Shown here: in pieces, positions 1-6,826 of the stretch
How positions within the stretch are numbered: position 1 is the first letter of the stretch
How the letters are laid out: the number at the start of each line of letters is the position of its first letter
Source: UBA1227 sp045629305
GTDB lineage: Bacteria; Bacillota; Clostridia; Oscillospirales; Acutalibacteraceae
Direction: 5' to 3'
Assembly: GCA_045629305.1 (NCBI GenBank)
Contig: JAZQQZ010000009.1
Location: 1 to 33,996, forward strand
Length of the DNA: 33,996 bases
Program-made: the position numbers and the translations under genes
The notes under the pieces: generated by a model
Databases searched by the model: none
Told to the model about the DNA's origin: nothing
The model's input: the letters and a program-made list of their open reading frames with translations, nothing else

Positions 1-52
1 CGCCACCTTGCCAAGGTGGAGGTAGCGGGTTCGAGCCCCGTAATCCGCTCCA
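1..52 (+). tRNA. tRNA-Gly (GCC), 5' part outside the window
   Basis: The anticodon stem-loop pairs CCACC (3-7) with GGTGG (15-19) around the loop TTGCCAA, giving anticodon GCC (10-12) for glycine. It is followed by a T arm with the GGTTCGAGCC core and an acceptor 3' strand ending in an encoded CCA (50-52). The acceptor 5' strand and D arm lie before the window. It stands 11 bases before tRNA-Cys, so the two are probably one transcript. Confidence 0.93.
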
Positions 53-63
53 TTTTTTTATAT

Positions 64-138
<75 letters not shown>

Positions 139-139
139 A

Positions 140-173
140 AAAGAACCTGTGTTTTCACAGGTTCTTTCTTTTT
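140..173 (+). terminator. Rho-independent terminator of the tRNA operon
   Basis: A perfect 12-bp stem (140-151 with 156-167) has a TTTT loop and is followed by CTTTTT. It begins one base after the CCA of tRNA-Cys. Confidence 0.93.
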
Positions 174-183
174 ATAATTAATA

Positions 184-192
184 TGTTATAAT
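184..192 (+). promoter_or_regulatory. Extended -10 promoter for azlC
   Basis: TGTTATAAT is an extended -10 element (TG, one base, TATAAT) 29 bases before the azlC ATG. A second TATAAT lies at 173-178 in the tail of the terminator. No good -35 box stands 17 bases upstream, which fits a TG-extended promoter. An AGGGAG ribosome binding site follows at 211-216. Confidence 0.55.
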
Positions 193-221
193 TTATAAAA
201 AAGATTAGTTAGGGAGCAGTA

Positions 222-935
222 ATGGACAGTAGGCACAGTGCCTTTAGGCGTGGTATAAAAGATGGAATACCAATTTGCATAGGATATCTTTCGGTATCTT
301 TCGCATTTGGTATATTCTGCATACAGTCTGGGCTCACAATTTTGCAAGCGGTGCTGGTGTCGCTCACGTGCGTCACATCGGCAGGACAGCTTGCAGCCGT
401 CCCTATTATGACGACTGGTGGCGGCTTTTTGGAACTTGCAATGACGCAGGTGATTATCAATCTTAGATATTCGCTGATGTCAGTAAGCTTGTCACAGAAG
501 CTCAATGATGAGTTCGGAATAGTACGCCGTATGAGCGTTGGATTTATGGTCACAGATGAGATTTTCGGTGTAGCGTCATCGCAAGATGGTAAGCCGCCAC
601 GTCACTATTTCTATGGCCTTATGCTGACACCGTATTTCGGTTGGGCACTTGGAACATTTCTCGGTGCTGTTGCAGGAAATATCTTCCCGCCAGTTGTAAT
701 TGCAAGTCTTGGAATTGCAATCTATGGAATGTTCGTTGCTATTGTTGTTCCTGTCGCAGAGGATGATAAGAGAGTCGCTTTATGCGTACTCGTTGCGATT
801 GCACTTTCCTGTGCATTCGCATTTATACCTGGTCTTAACAAGGTACCATCTGGTTTCGTTATCATTATCTGTTCTGTTATCGCATCAACCATTTTCGCAG
901 TGGTTGCTCCTCTTGAAATGGGGGTGGATAACTGA
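222..935 (+). CDS. azlC: AzlC family branched-chain amino acid exporter, large subunit
   Basis: The 237-residue protein is highly hydrophobic with several membrane segments. It has the AzlC family pattern: an N-terminal GIKDGIPICIGY-type opening, the SAGQLAA segment near residue 53, and a conserved loop around NLRYSLMSVSLS near residue 80. AzlC acts in the cytoplasmic membrane with the small partner AzlD to export branched-chain amino acids and analogues. The ATG is chosen because AGGGAG lies 5 bases upstream. The stop TGA overlaps the azlD ATG by one base, so the two subunits are translationally coupled. The substrate cannot be decided from sequence. Confidence 0.9.
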   Translation: MDSRHSAFRRGIKDGIPICIGYLSVSFAFGIFCIQSGLTILQAVLVSLTCVTSAGQLAAVPIMTTGGGFLELAMTQVIINLRYSLMSVSLSQKLNDEFGIVRRMSVGFMVTDEIFGVASSQDGKPPRHYFYGLMLTPYFGWALGTFLGAVAGNIFPPVVIASLGIAIYGMFVAIVVPVAEDDKRVALCVLVAIALSCAFAFIPGLNKVPSGFVIIICSVIASTIFAVVAPLEMGVDN

Positions 936-1258
936 TGGACTATAAGATGTTCTTTATCTATCTCGCAGTAACTGCGATATCGACCTATCTCGTTCGAGTT
1001 ATCCCGCTCCTTCTTGTGAAGAAGGAAATAAAGAATAAATTTATTATTTCATTCCTTTATTACATGCCATATGCGGTATTGTCAGTTATGACTATCCCAG
1101 CAATTTTCTTTGCGACCACCTATGTCTGGTCGGCATTTGTAGGACTCGTGATTGCGATGATCCTCGCAATCAACAGAAAGAGTCTTACAACAGTTGCCGT
1201 CTCAGCCTGCGTTGCGGTGCTCGCAGCAGAGTTATTTGTTCAATATATTATCGTTTAG
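935..1258 (+). CDS. azlD: AzlD family branched-chain amino acid transporter, small subunit
   Basis: The 107-residue protein is almost entirely membrane-spanning, with about four helices. It has the AzlD hallmark of a TYLVRVIPLLL segment near residue 17 and an MPYAVLSVMT segment near residue 44. It overlaps azlC by one base. A GGGGGTGG purine run just before the azlC stop serves as ribosome binding site. Its length is normal for the family. It forms the two-component exporter with AzlC. Confidence 0.9.
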   Translation: MDYKMFFIYLAVTAISTYLVRVIPLLLVKKEIKNKFIISFLYYMPYAVLSVMTIPAIFFATTYVWSAFVGLVIAMILAINRKSLTTVAVSACVAVLAAELFVQYIIV

Positions 1259-1277
1259 CGGAGGACAAAATGGATTG

Positions 1278-1286
1278 TGATATAAT
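1278..1286 (+). promoter_or_regulatory. Possible extended -10 promoter for tcdA
   Basis: TGATATAAT (TG, one base, TATAAT) lies in the 54-base gap between azlD and tcdA, 27 bases before the tcdA ATG. No -35 box is convincing. It would allow tcdA-ttcA and downstream genes to be expressed apart from azlCD. Confidence 0.4.
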
Positions 1287-1312
1287 ATGGAAATATATGA
1301 GGGGTAAGTCAA

Positions 1313-1981
1313 ATGGAAGAATTTCAGAGAACTGAGATGCTGTTTGGCAGTATTGAAAAACTTGAGAAGAGTCATATTGCTGTCTTTGGTGTAGGCGGCG
1401 TCGGCGGCTATGTTGTCGAGGCACTCGCCCGCTCAGGTGTAGGAGAGATTACTCTTGTCGATAAGGACAAGGTGGCGCTCTCCAATATCAATAGACAGAT
1501 TATTGCCCTTCACTCAACAGTGGGCGAGGCCAAGGTAAAAGTGGCCGCTCGCCGCATTGTGGATATAAATCCAAATGTTTTGATTCACTGCTATGAGGAA
1601 TTTTACCTTCCGGAGACATCCTCATTATTCGATTTTAGTACATTTGATTATGTGGTAGATGCAGTGGACACTGTGTCAGCTAAAATCTCACTTGCAGAGA
1701 AGTGCAAGGAATCTGGCACTCCGATTATATCGGCTATGGGCGCGGGGAACAAATTGGACCCGACAGCATTTGAGGTTGCAGATATTTACTCGACCTCAGT
1801 TTGCCCACTTTGCAGAGTTATGAGAAAAGAACTGAAGAGCAGAGGAATTGATGCTCTAAAGGTTGTATATTCTAAAGAGGAACCGGTGAAGACTGAAGGT
1901 GTTGGCTCGGTTGCTTTCGTCCCATCTACAATGGGACTTATAATCGCAGGAGAAGTTATAAAGGATTTGCTAAATGAGTAG
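1313..1981 (+). CDS. tcdA: tRNA threonylcarbamoyladenosine dehydratase (TcdA/YgdL, ThiF/E1-like)
   Basis: This 222-residue E1-like enzyme uses ATP to activate and cyclise t6A at position 37 of ANN-decoding tRNAs (ct6A). Visible are the nucleotide-binding GVGGVGG loop (26-32), the NINRQ motif (58-62) typical of the ThiF/MoeB fold, D117 of the DAVDT motif, and a CPLCRVMRKEL segment (164-174) characteristic of the TcdA branch. GAGGGG lies 8 bases before the ATG. The stop overlaps ttcA by 8 bases, so the two tRNA-modification genes are coupled. MoeB or ThiF are less likely because the RVMRKEL region and absence of adjacent thi or moa genes fit TcdA. Confidence 0.88.
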   Translation: MEEFQRTEMLFGSIEKLEKSHIAVFGVGGVGGYVVEALARSGVGEITLVDKDKVALSNINRQIIALHSTVGEAKVKVAARRIVDINPNVLIHCYEEFYLPETSSLFDFSTFDYVVDAVDTVSAKISLAEKCKESGTPIISAMGAGNKLDPTAFEVADIYSTSVCPLCRVMRKELKSRGIDALKVVYSKEEPVKTEGVGSVAFVPSTMGLIIAGEVIKDLLNE

Positions 1982-2834
1982 AGAACTTTCCAAAAGTCAG
2001 CTTGTATCAAGAAGCATTGTAAAGAAGTATAGAAAAGAGATATGGAATCCGTTCGTTGCCGCCGTTAAGAGATATGAACTCATAAACGAGGGCGACAAGA
2101 TTGCCGTATGTATTTCTGGCGGCAAGGACTCCATGCTGATGGCAATGCTTATGCAGCAACTCCACAGTAATTCTGAGGTCCCATTTGAGGTTGTATATAT
2201 CTGCATGGACCCAGGATACAATAAAGAAAACAGAGAGCAGATTGAGAAGAATGCTGCTCTCCTTGATATTCCTATTGAGTTCTTTGAAACGGATATTTTC
2301 AGTTATGCGAACAAGCAGGAAAAGAATCCTTGCTATATGTGTGCAAGGATGAGAAGAGGGCACCTTTACGCCAAGGCTCAAGCACTTGGCTGTAACAAAA
2401 TTGCCCTCGGCCATCACTTTTCCGACGTTATAGAGACGACAGTTCTCGCTATGTTCTACGGTGGCCAATTGCAGGCAATGCCACCGAAACTTCGCTCTAC
2501 CAATTATCCGGGTATGGAACTTATCCGTCCTCTTTACTGCGTGCATGAGGACGACATAATAGCTTGGAAAAATTATAATGAATTGGAGTTCCTCCAATGC
2601 GCTTGTCGCTTTACCGAGAACACAGAATCTGGTCTCGATGACTCCAAGCGCCGTGAGATTAAAGAACTCATTCGAGAACTTAAAAAGACTAATCCTAATA
2701 TTGAAAATAGCATCTTCTCGAGTATACATAATTGTCAGCTCGACACGATGGTAAATTATAAAACAGGTGGAGAACTCCACACATTCGCAGAAAGATTTAA
2801 TTCCCTTGAGATGGAGGACGACGATGAACAGTAG
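1974..2834 (+). CDS. ttcA: TtcA family tRNA 2-thiocytidine(32) synthetase
   Basis: This 286-residue PP-loop ATPase thiolates C32 in the tRNA anticodon loop using an Fe-S cluster. The PP-loop SGGKDS is at 48-53. The CYMC pair (C120, C123) and a third cysteine in the LQCAC segment (C209 or C211) match the three cluster ligands of TtcA. GHHFSD at 146-151 is the second family motif. Its start overlaps tcdA by 8 bases; its end overlaps the next start by 11 bases. A TilS or CTU1-like role is less likely because of the C-x2-C plus late Cys arrangement. Confidence 0.87.
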   Translation: MSRELSKSQLVSRSIVKKYRKEIWNPFVAAVKRYELINEGDKIAVCISGGKDSMLMAMLMQQLHSNSEVPFEVVYICMDPGYNKENREQIEKNAALLDIPIEFFETDIFSYANKQEKNPCYMCARMRRGHLYAKAQALGCNKIALGHHFSDVIETTVLAMFYGGQLQAMPPKLRSTNYPGMELIRPLYCVHEDDIIAWKNYNELEFLQCACRFTENTESGLDDSKRREIKELIRELKKTNPNIENSIFSSIHNCQLDTMVNYKTGGELHTFAERFNSLEMEDDDEQ

Positions 2835-3681
2835 AAGCGCAAAATTAAAAGAGATGATCGCCGCAAAGCAGAGACTTGTTCTTGATGGTGCAATGGGTAC
2901 AGAACTCATCAAGAATCCAGGGTATAGCAGCAGCGATGCATCAAGAATCAACCTCACTCATCCTGAGATAGTTGAGGCTGTTCATAAGTCATATGTTGAT
3001 GCAGGTTCCGATCTCATTATTGCTAATACATTTGATGTAAATCCTGATAAATATGAGGATTATGCAGAGATTATCGCTGCTGCCGTATCAAATGCGCGCA
3101 ACGCTGGCGCACCTTATGTTGGACTTGATATTGGACCTATTGGCAAGCTTATGTATCCAATGGGACTTCTCCGTCCAGAAGAGGCATATGAGATATTTAA
3201 GGCAGTTGTAATTGAGGGAGTACGCTGCGATGTTGATTTCGTAATCATTGAGACAATGATTGATGAGAATGAGACACGTGAGGCACTCCGTGCGGTTAAG
3301 GAGAATTCTGATCTTCCTGTAATTGTTTCAAATTCATACAACCAGAGAGGAAGACTTCTTACAACTGGCGCACGCCCAGGCGACATTGTCGCTATCGCCG
3401 AGGAACTTGGAGCAGACGCAGTCGGCGCAAACTGTTCCTTCGGACCAGATAAAATGTTGCCTGTTATTGAAACCCTTGTATCTGCAACTTCTTTGCCAGT
3501 TTGGGCGAAACCAAATGCAGGTCAGCCAGAGGTACACGACGGCGTGACAACGTACAATGTTGATCTTCCTGAATTCATGGAAAATATGAAGAAAATTGAG
3601 GCGGCTGGAGCAACACTTCTCGGTGGTTGCTGTGGCACGACACCTAAATATATAGAGGCAATTGCCAATGAAAAGATTTAA
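2824..3681 (+). CDS. Homocysteine S-methyltransferase family protein
   Basis: The 285-residue protein is a single Hcy-binding (BHMT/MetH N-terminal type) domain that transfers a methyl group to homocysteine or a related thiol. LVLDGAMGTEL opens the barrel. The three zinc ligands are visible: C204 in GANCSFGP and C269-C270 in GGCCGTTP. A longer reading frame starts at 2767, but the ATG at 2824 has GGAGG at 2815-2819 and the usual domain start, so it is preferred. No folate or cobalamin domain follows, so the methyl donor is not MetH-like within this polypeptide; S-methylmethionine or a separate corrinoid protein are options. It overlaps copA by 14 bases. Confidence 0.85.
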   Translation: MNSRSAKLKEMIAAKQRLVLDGAMGTELIKNPGYSSSDASRINLTHPEIVEAVHKSYVDAGSDLIIANTFDVNPDKYEDYAEIIAAAVSNARNAGAPYVGLDIGPIGKLMYPMGLLRPEEAYEIFKAVVIEGVRCDVDFVIIETMIDENETREALRAVKENSDLPVIVSNSYNQRGRLLTTGARPGDIVAIAEELGADAVGANCSFGPDKMLPVIETLVSATSLPVWAKPNAGQPEVHDGVTTYNVDLPEFMENMKKIEAAGATLLGGCCGTTPKYIEAIANEKI

Positions 3682-6061
3682 CGTCACTGGAATGAGCTGC
3701 GCCGCGTGCCAAGCGCGCGTCGAAAAGGCGGTGGCTCTTGTCCCAGGTGTCGAGTCCGTAAATGTGAGTTTGTTGACAAATTCAATGTCTGTTACGGGTT
3801 CGGCTAAAGATAAGGAAATAATAAAAGCAGTGGAGGACGCGGGCTACGGCGCAGCATCTATGAAGTCTGATGATGAACTTCTTCTTGATACTGTAACGTC
3901 ATGGCTCTGGGTCCGCCTTGTTTTATCTATTGCTATATGCGTGGTTATGATGGCTGTTCCATTCTCTGGAATAGCGAAGATGCTGCTTGCGTTCGTTGTA
4001 ATGGCCATCAATTACAAATATTTTGTAAATGGATTTAAGGGTGTAATACATCTTGCACCTAATATGGATACGCTCGTATCCATGGGCTCTTTAGTATCTT
4101 TCGTATGGAGCGTATTTGCTTTACCGGATGGGGATTTATATTTCGATTCTGCGGCTATGATTCTCGCTCTTATAGATGTCGGAAAGACACTTGAAGCGAA
4201 GTCCCGTGGCCGTACAACAGATGCTCTTCACTCATTGCTTTCAATGGCACCGAAGACAGCAACAGTCTTGCGTAATGGGGAAGAAACATCTGTCCCAGTT
4301 GAGGAATTAAAGGTTGGAGACATATTCGTAGTACGACCTGGAGAACAGATTCCTATCGATGGACAGATTATCACCGGTATGACATCTGTCGACGAATCTG
4401 CTTTTACTGGCGAGAGCTTGCCAGTTGATAAACAGGTGGGAGATTTCGTGCTTGGTGCATCAATTAATAATCAGGGATATATCAAGTGCAAAGTATCACG
4501 CGTCGGTGGCATGACAACATTCTCACAGATTGTGAAGATGATGACTGACGCCGCTGCGACGAAGGCGCCGATAGCAAGAATTGCAGATAAGGTATCTGCT
4601 GTATTCGTGCCTACTGTTATTGGTATTGCGCTTGTTACATTTGCAGCTTGGATGGTACTTGGTGAATCAGTATCTGTCGCTATTGAGCGTGCGGTATCCG
4701 TACTTGTAATTAGTTGTCCTTGCGCACTCGGCCTTGCGACACCTGTCGCTATTATGGTCGGCAGCGGCGTTGGTGCGAAAAACGGAATTCTTTTCAAGAC
4801 CGCAACTTCTCTTGAAGAGGTCGGAAAGACAGAGATTGTCATACTTGATAAGACGGGAACGGTGACTCTTGGAAAGCCAGAGATCACTGATGTGATTCCA
4901 GAGCATGTGTCTTATGACACATTGATGGAATATGCTTATTCAATAGAAAAATTGAGCTCTCATCCACTGGCGAAAGCTATAGTTTCTATAGCGGAAGAGG
5001 ATAATGTAAAGGATTTGGCCTTTACAAAGTTCGAAGAAAAGACTGGAAATGGTCTTTCGGCTATGGAAATTATTGAGACACCAATGGGCCAAAAGAAGTT
5101 TCATATATATGCAGGAAGCTATGCTTTTGTATCTTCAGTTGTAACTGTATCCAGTGAGATAAAGTCAACTTGTGCCCGCCTTTCGGGAGAGGGCAAGACA
5201 CCTATGCTCTTTGCTAAGGGCAACGAGGTCCTCGGTGTCATTGCCGTTGCAGACAAGATTAAGGATGACAGCAAGGCCGCTATTTGCGACCTTCGTTCAC
5301 TTGGCCTCGCTGTTGTTATGGTTACAGGCGATAATGAAAGAACAGCCAATGCGATTGCATCTGCAGTTGGCATATCTGATGTGTCGGCGGATGTAATGCC
5401 TGACGGCAAGGGCCAGATAGTTAAGCAATATAAGAAACTTGGTAAGGTCCTCATGGTCGGTGACGGCATCAATGATGCGCCGGCTCTTGGAGTTGCCGAT
5501 ATAGGCATGGCAATAGGAGCGGGCGCAGATGTGGCAATTGATGCTGCCGATATTGTACTTATGTACAGCAGCCTCCGCGATGTCGCCACAGCGATTCGTC
5601 TGTCAAGACAGACGATGAAGAATATTAAAGAAAACCTCTTCTGGGCTTTCTTCTACAATATTCTTATGATTCCTCTCGCTGCTGGCGTATATGCTGGCCT
5701 TCTTGGCTGGACGCTCAGCCCGATGATCGCGGCTGCCGCTATGAGTCTCTCGTCAATTACAGTTGTTTTAAATGCACTCCGTCTTAATCTATTTAAGGGT
5801 TTGACGGATGGTGAAAAACAACTTATAATTAAAGATAATATTTCTTTAGGGGGTGCTGGAATGGAGAAAACGATTAAAATCGAAGGCATGATGTGTAGCC
5901 ACTGTGAAGCGAATGTAAAGAACACGCTTCTGGCCTTTGATGAGATTGATTCAGCGGTAGTTTCTCATGAGTCCGGCACAGCTGTAATTACCCTAAATTC
6001 GGATCTTGATGATGCGAAAATTAAAGCAGCAATTGAGGAGAAAGGTTATAAGGTGATTTGA
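3668..6061 (+). CDS. copA: Copper-exporting P1B-type ATPase CopA with N- and C-terminal heavy-metal domains
   Basis: This 797-residue inner-membrane Cu(I) pump has an N-terminal metal domain with GMSCAAC (8-14). The actuator motif TGES is at 248-251. The transport motif CPC is at 350-352. The phosphorylation motif DKTGT starts at D394. A Ser-His-Pro motif lies near 433 and GDGINDAP near 598. Late helices contain FYN and MSLSS, the Cu(I)-selectivity residues. A second metal domain with MMCSHC occupies residues 732-797, which is unusual at the C terminus. The ATG at 3668 is preferred to the in-frame TTG at 3662 because the domain begins there. It lies inside the methyltransferase end and one base before the GtrA gene. 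Confidence 0.93.
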   Translation: MKRFNVTGMSCAACQARVEKAVALVPGVESVNVSLLTNSMSVTGSAKDKEIIKAVEDAGYGAASMKSDDELLLDTVTSWLWVRLVLSIAICVVMMAVPFSGIAKMLLAFVVMAINYKYFVNGFKGVIHLAPNMDTLVSMGSLVSFVWSVFALPDGDLYFDSAAMILALIDVGKTLEAKSRGRTTDALHSLLSMAPKTATVLRNGEETSVPVEELKVGDIFVVRPGEQIPIDGQIITGMTSVDESAFTGESLPVDKQVGDFVLGASINNQGYIKCKVSRVGGMTTFSQIVKMMTDAAATKAPIARIADKVSAVFVPTVIGIALVTFAAWMVLGESVSVAIERAVSVLVISCPCALGLATPVAIMVGSGVGAKNGILFKTATSLEEVGKTEIVILDKTGTVTLGKPEITDVIPEHVSYDTLMEYAYSIEKLSSHPLAKAIVSIAEEDNVKDLAFTKFEEKTGNGLSAMEIIETPMGQKKFHIYAGSYAFVSSVVTVSSEIKSTCARLSGEGKTPMLFAKGNEVLGVIAVADKIKDDSKAAICDLRSLGLAVVMVTGDNERTANAIASAVGISDVSADVMPDGKGQIVKQYKKLGKVLMVGDGINDAPALGVADIGMAIGAGADVAIDAADIVLMYSSLRDVATAIRLSRQTMKNIKENLFWAFFYNILMIPLAAGVYAGLLGWTLSPMIAAAAMSLSSITVVLNALRLNLFKGLTDGEKQLIIKDNISLGGAGMEKTIKIEGMMCSHCEANVKNTLLAFDEIDSAVVSHESGTAVITLNSDLDDAKIKAAIEEKGYKVI
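5801..5829 (+). promoter_or_regulatory. Internal sigma-A type promoter before the CopZ-like 3' end of copA
   Basis: TTGACG (5801-5806) and TATAAT (5824-5829) are separated by exactly 17 bases, matching 11 of 12 consensus positions. The predicted start near 5836 leaves a leader of about 25 bases to the ATG at 5861. The segment codes for the short linker between the last membrane helix of CopA and its C-terminal metal domain. Confidence 0.6.
5848..5855 (+). promoter_or_regulatory. Internal ribosome binding site inside copA
   Basis: AGGGGGTG matches the anti-Shine-Dalgarno complement AGGAGGTG with one G-U pair. It stands 5 bases before an in-frame ATG at 5861. In-frame it codes for a Gly-rich linker. 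Confidence 0.6.
5861..6061 (+). CDS. copZ: Possible separately translated CopZ-like copper chaperone (in-frame 3' end of copA)
   Basis: Starting at the internal ATG the product is 66 residues, the usual full length of a free CopZ/Atx1-type chaperone. It is one HMA fold with the metal site MCSHC (residues 11-15). It has its own near-consensus promoter and ribosome binding site directly upstream. It is in frame with copA, so both a fused and a free form could be made. In family terms CopZ delivers Cu(I) to CopA in the cytoplasm. That the free form exists is inferred from these signals only. Confidence 0.55.
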   Translation: MEKTIKIEGMMCSHCEANVKNTLLAFDEIDSAVVSHESGTAVITLNSDLDDAKIKAAIEEKGYKVI

Positions 6062-6062
6062 T

Positions 6063-6713
6063 ATGGCAAGTGAAGGCAAGGTAAAACTTCAAGGACTAAA
6101 GTTCGTAATTTTTGAATGCTCTGCAGGAGTAATTCAGTTCCTTTCATTCACTTTGATGAAGTGGCTTGTTAACAACATTAATTTCTTCATCAATCTCCAG
6201 GAGACGAATGAAAAATTTGCTGCACTTATTGAAAATGAATATGGCCCGATGTACCTCATCGCGCTCTTCCTTTCAGTTTGTTGGAGTTTCACATTCAATA
6301 GAAAGATCACATTTAAATCCGCTTCTAATGTACCAATCGCAATGCTCTTAGTACTTGGCTACTATGCAGTATTTACACCAATTTCAACAATTATCGGCAA
6401 CAATATAACAGCAAATCACGTATTGACAATTGCCGGTAATACTGACCTTATCATCGGCTCAAGCAACCTTGGACCAGCTATCGATTTCGTTGTACTTATC
6501 GTAACAATGCTTTGCAACATGGTAACTGAATTCCTCTGGGAAAAGTTCGTTGTATTCAGAGATGCTCTTCACAGAGGCGAAGAGACAGAGGAACCAGAAG
6601 AAGAGCAGTTTCCAGAGAACTATGTTCCACGTGGTGAAGAGAAGAATATTTCAGAAGAAATTGCAAATGAAATTGCAAACGAACTCATAAATGAGGCCGA
6701 ATCTGAAAAATAA
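6063..6713 (+). CDS. GtrA-like family membrane protein
   Basis: The 216-residue protein has about four membrane helices. It carries the GtrA signature: FTFNRKITFK after the second helix (residues 78-87) and a final helix ending in TEFLWEKFVVFRD. Family members are thought to move polyprenyl-linked sugars across the membrane or support cell-surface glycosylation. After the last helix a charged tail of about 45 residues contains an acidic stretch and a small ANE-type repeat; this tail is longer than in typical 120-150-residue GtrA proteins. It starts one base after the copA stop and is the last gene before a terminator. No glycosyltransferase lies beside it. Confidence 0.82.
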   Translation: MASEGKVKLQGLKFVIFECSAGVIQFLSFTLMKWLVNNINFFINLQETNEKFAALIENEYGPMYLIALFLSVCWSFTFNRKITFKSASNVPIAMLLVLGYYAVFTPISTIIGNNITANHVLTIAGNTDLIIGSSNLGPAIDFVVLIVTMLCNMVTEFLWEKFVVFRDALHRGEETEEPEEEQFPENYVPRGEEKNISEEIANEIANELINEAESEK

Positions 6714-6744
6714 TCAAAATCAATAATTTGATAAACAAAAATTT

Positions 6745-6779
6745 GAGCAATCTTACTGTTGATAAGATTGCTCTTTTTC
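6745..6779 (+). terminator. Rho-independent terminator after the azlC-gtrA run
   Basis: An 11-bp perfect stem (6745-6755 with 6763-6773) encloses a 7-base loop and is followed by TTTTTCT. Confidence 0.92.
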
Positions 6780-6787
6780 TATATTAT
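6759..6787 (+). promoter_or_regulatory. Candidate promoter for the aldehyde oxidoreductase operon
   Basis: TTGATA (6759-6764) and TATTAT (6782-6787) have a 17-base spacer, each one base from consensus. The -35 box lies inside the loop and stem of the preceding terminator. AAGGAG follows at 6812-6817, ahead of the ATG at 6827. Confidence 0.45.
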
Positions 6788-6826
6788 ATAAGGTGAGGTA
6801 ATACATTTGTTTAAGGAGATGAAACA

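Noticed and set aside
2007..2957. Minus-strand open frame of 316 codons
   Set aside because: It lies antisense to ttcA and the start of the methyltransferase gene, has a cysteine- and isoleucine-rich, low-sense composition, no ribosome binding site and no recognisable domain. It is a shadow of a real gene.
5119..5589. Minus-strand open frame of 156 codons
   Set aside because: It is antisense to the conserved ATP-binding part of copA and has a Ser/Thr/Ala-rich shadow composition.
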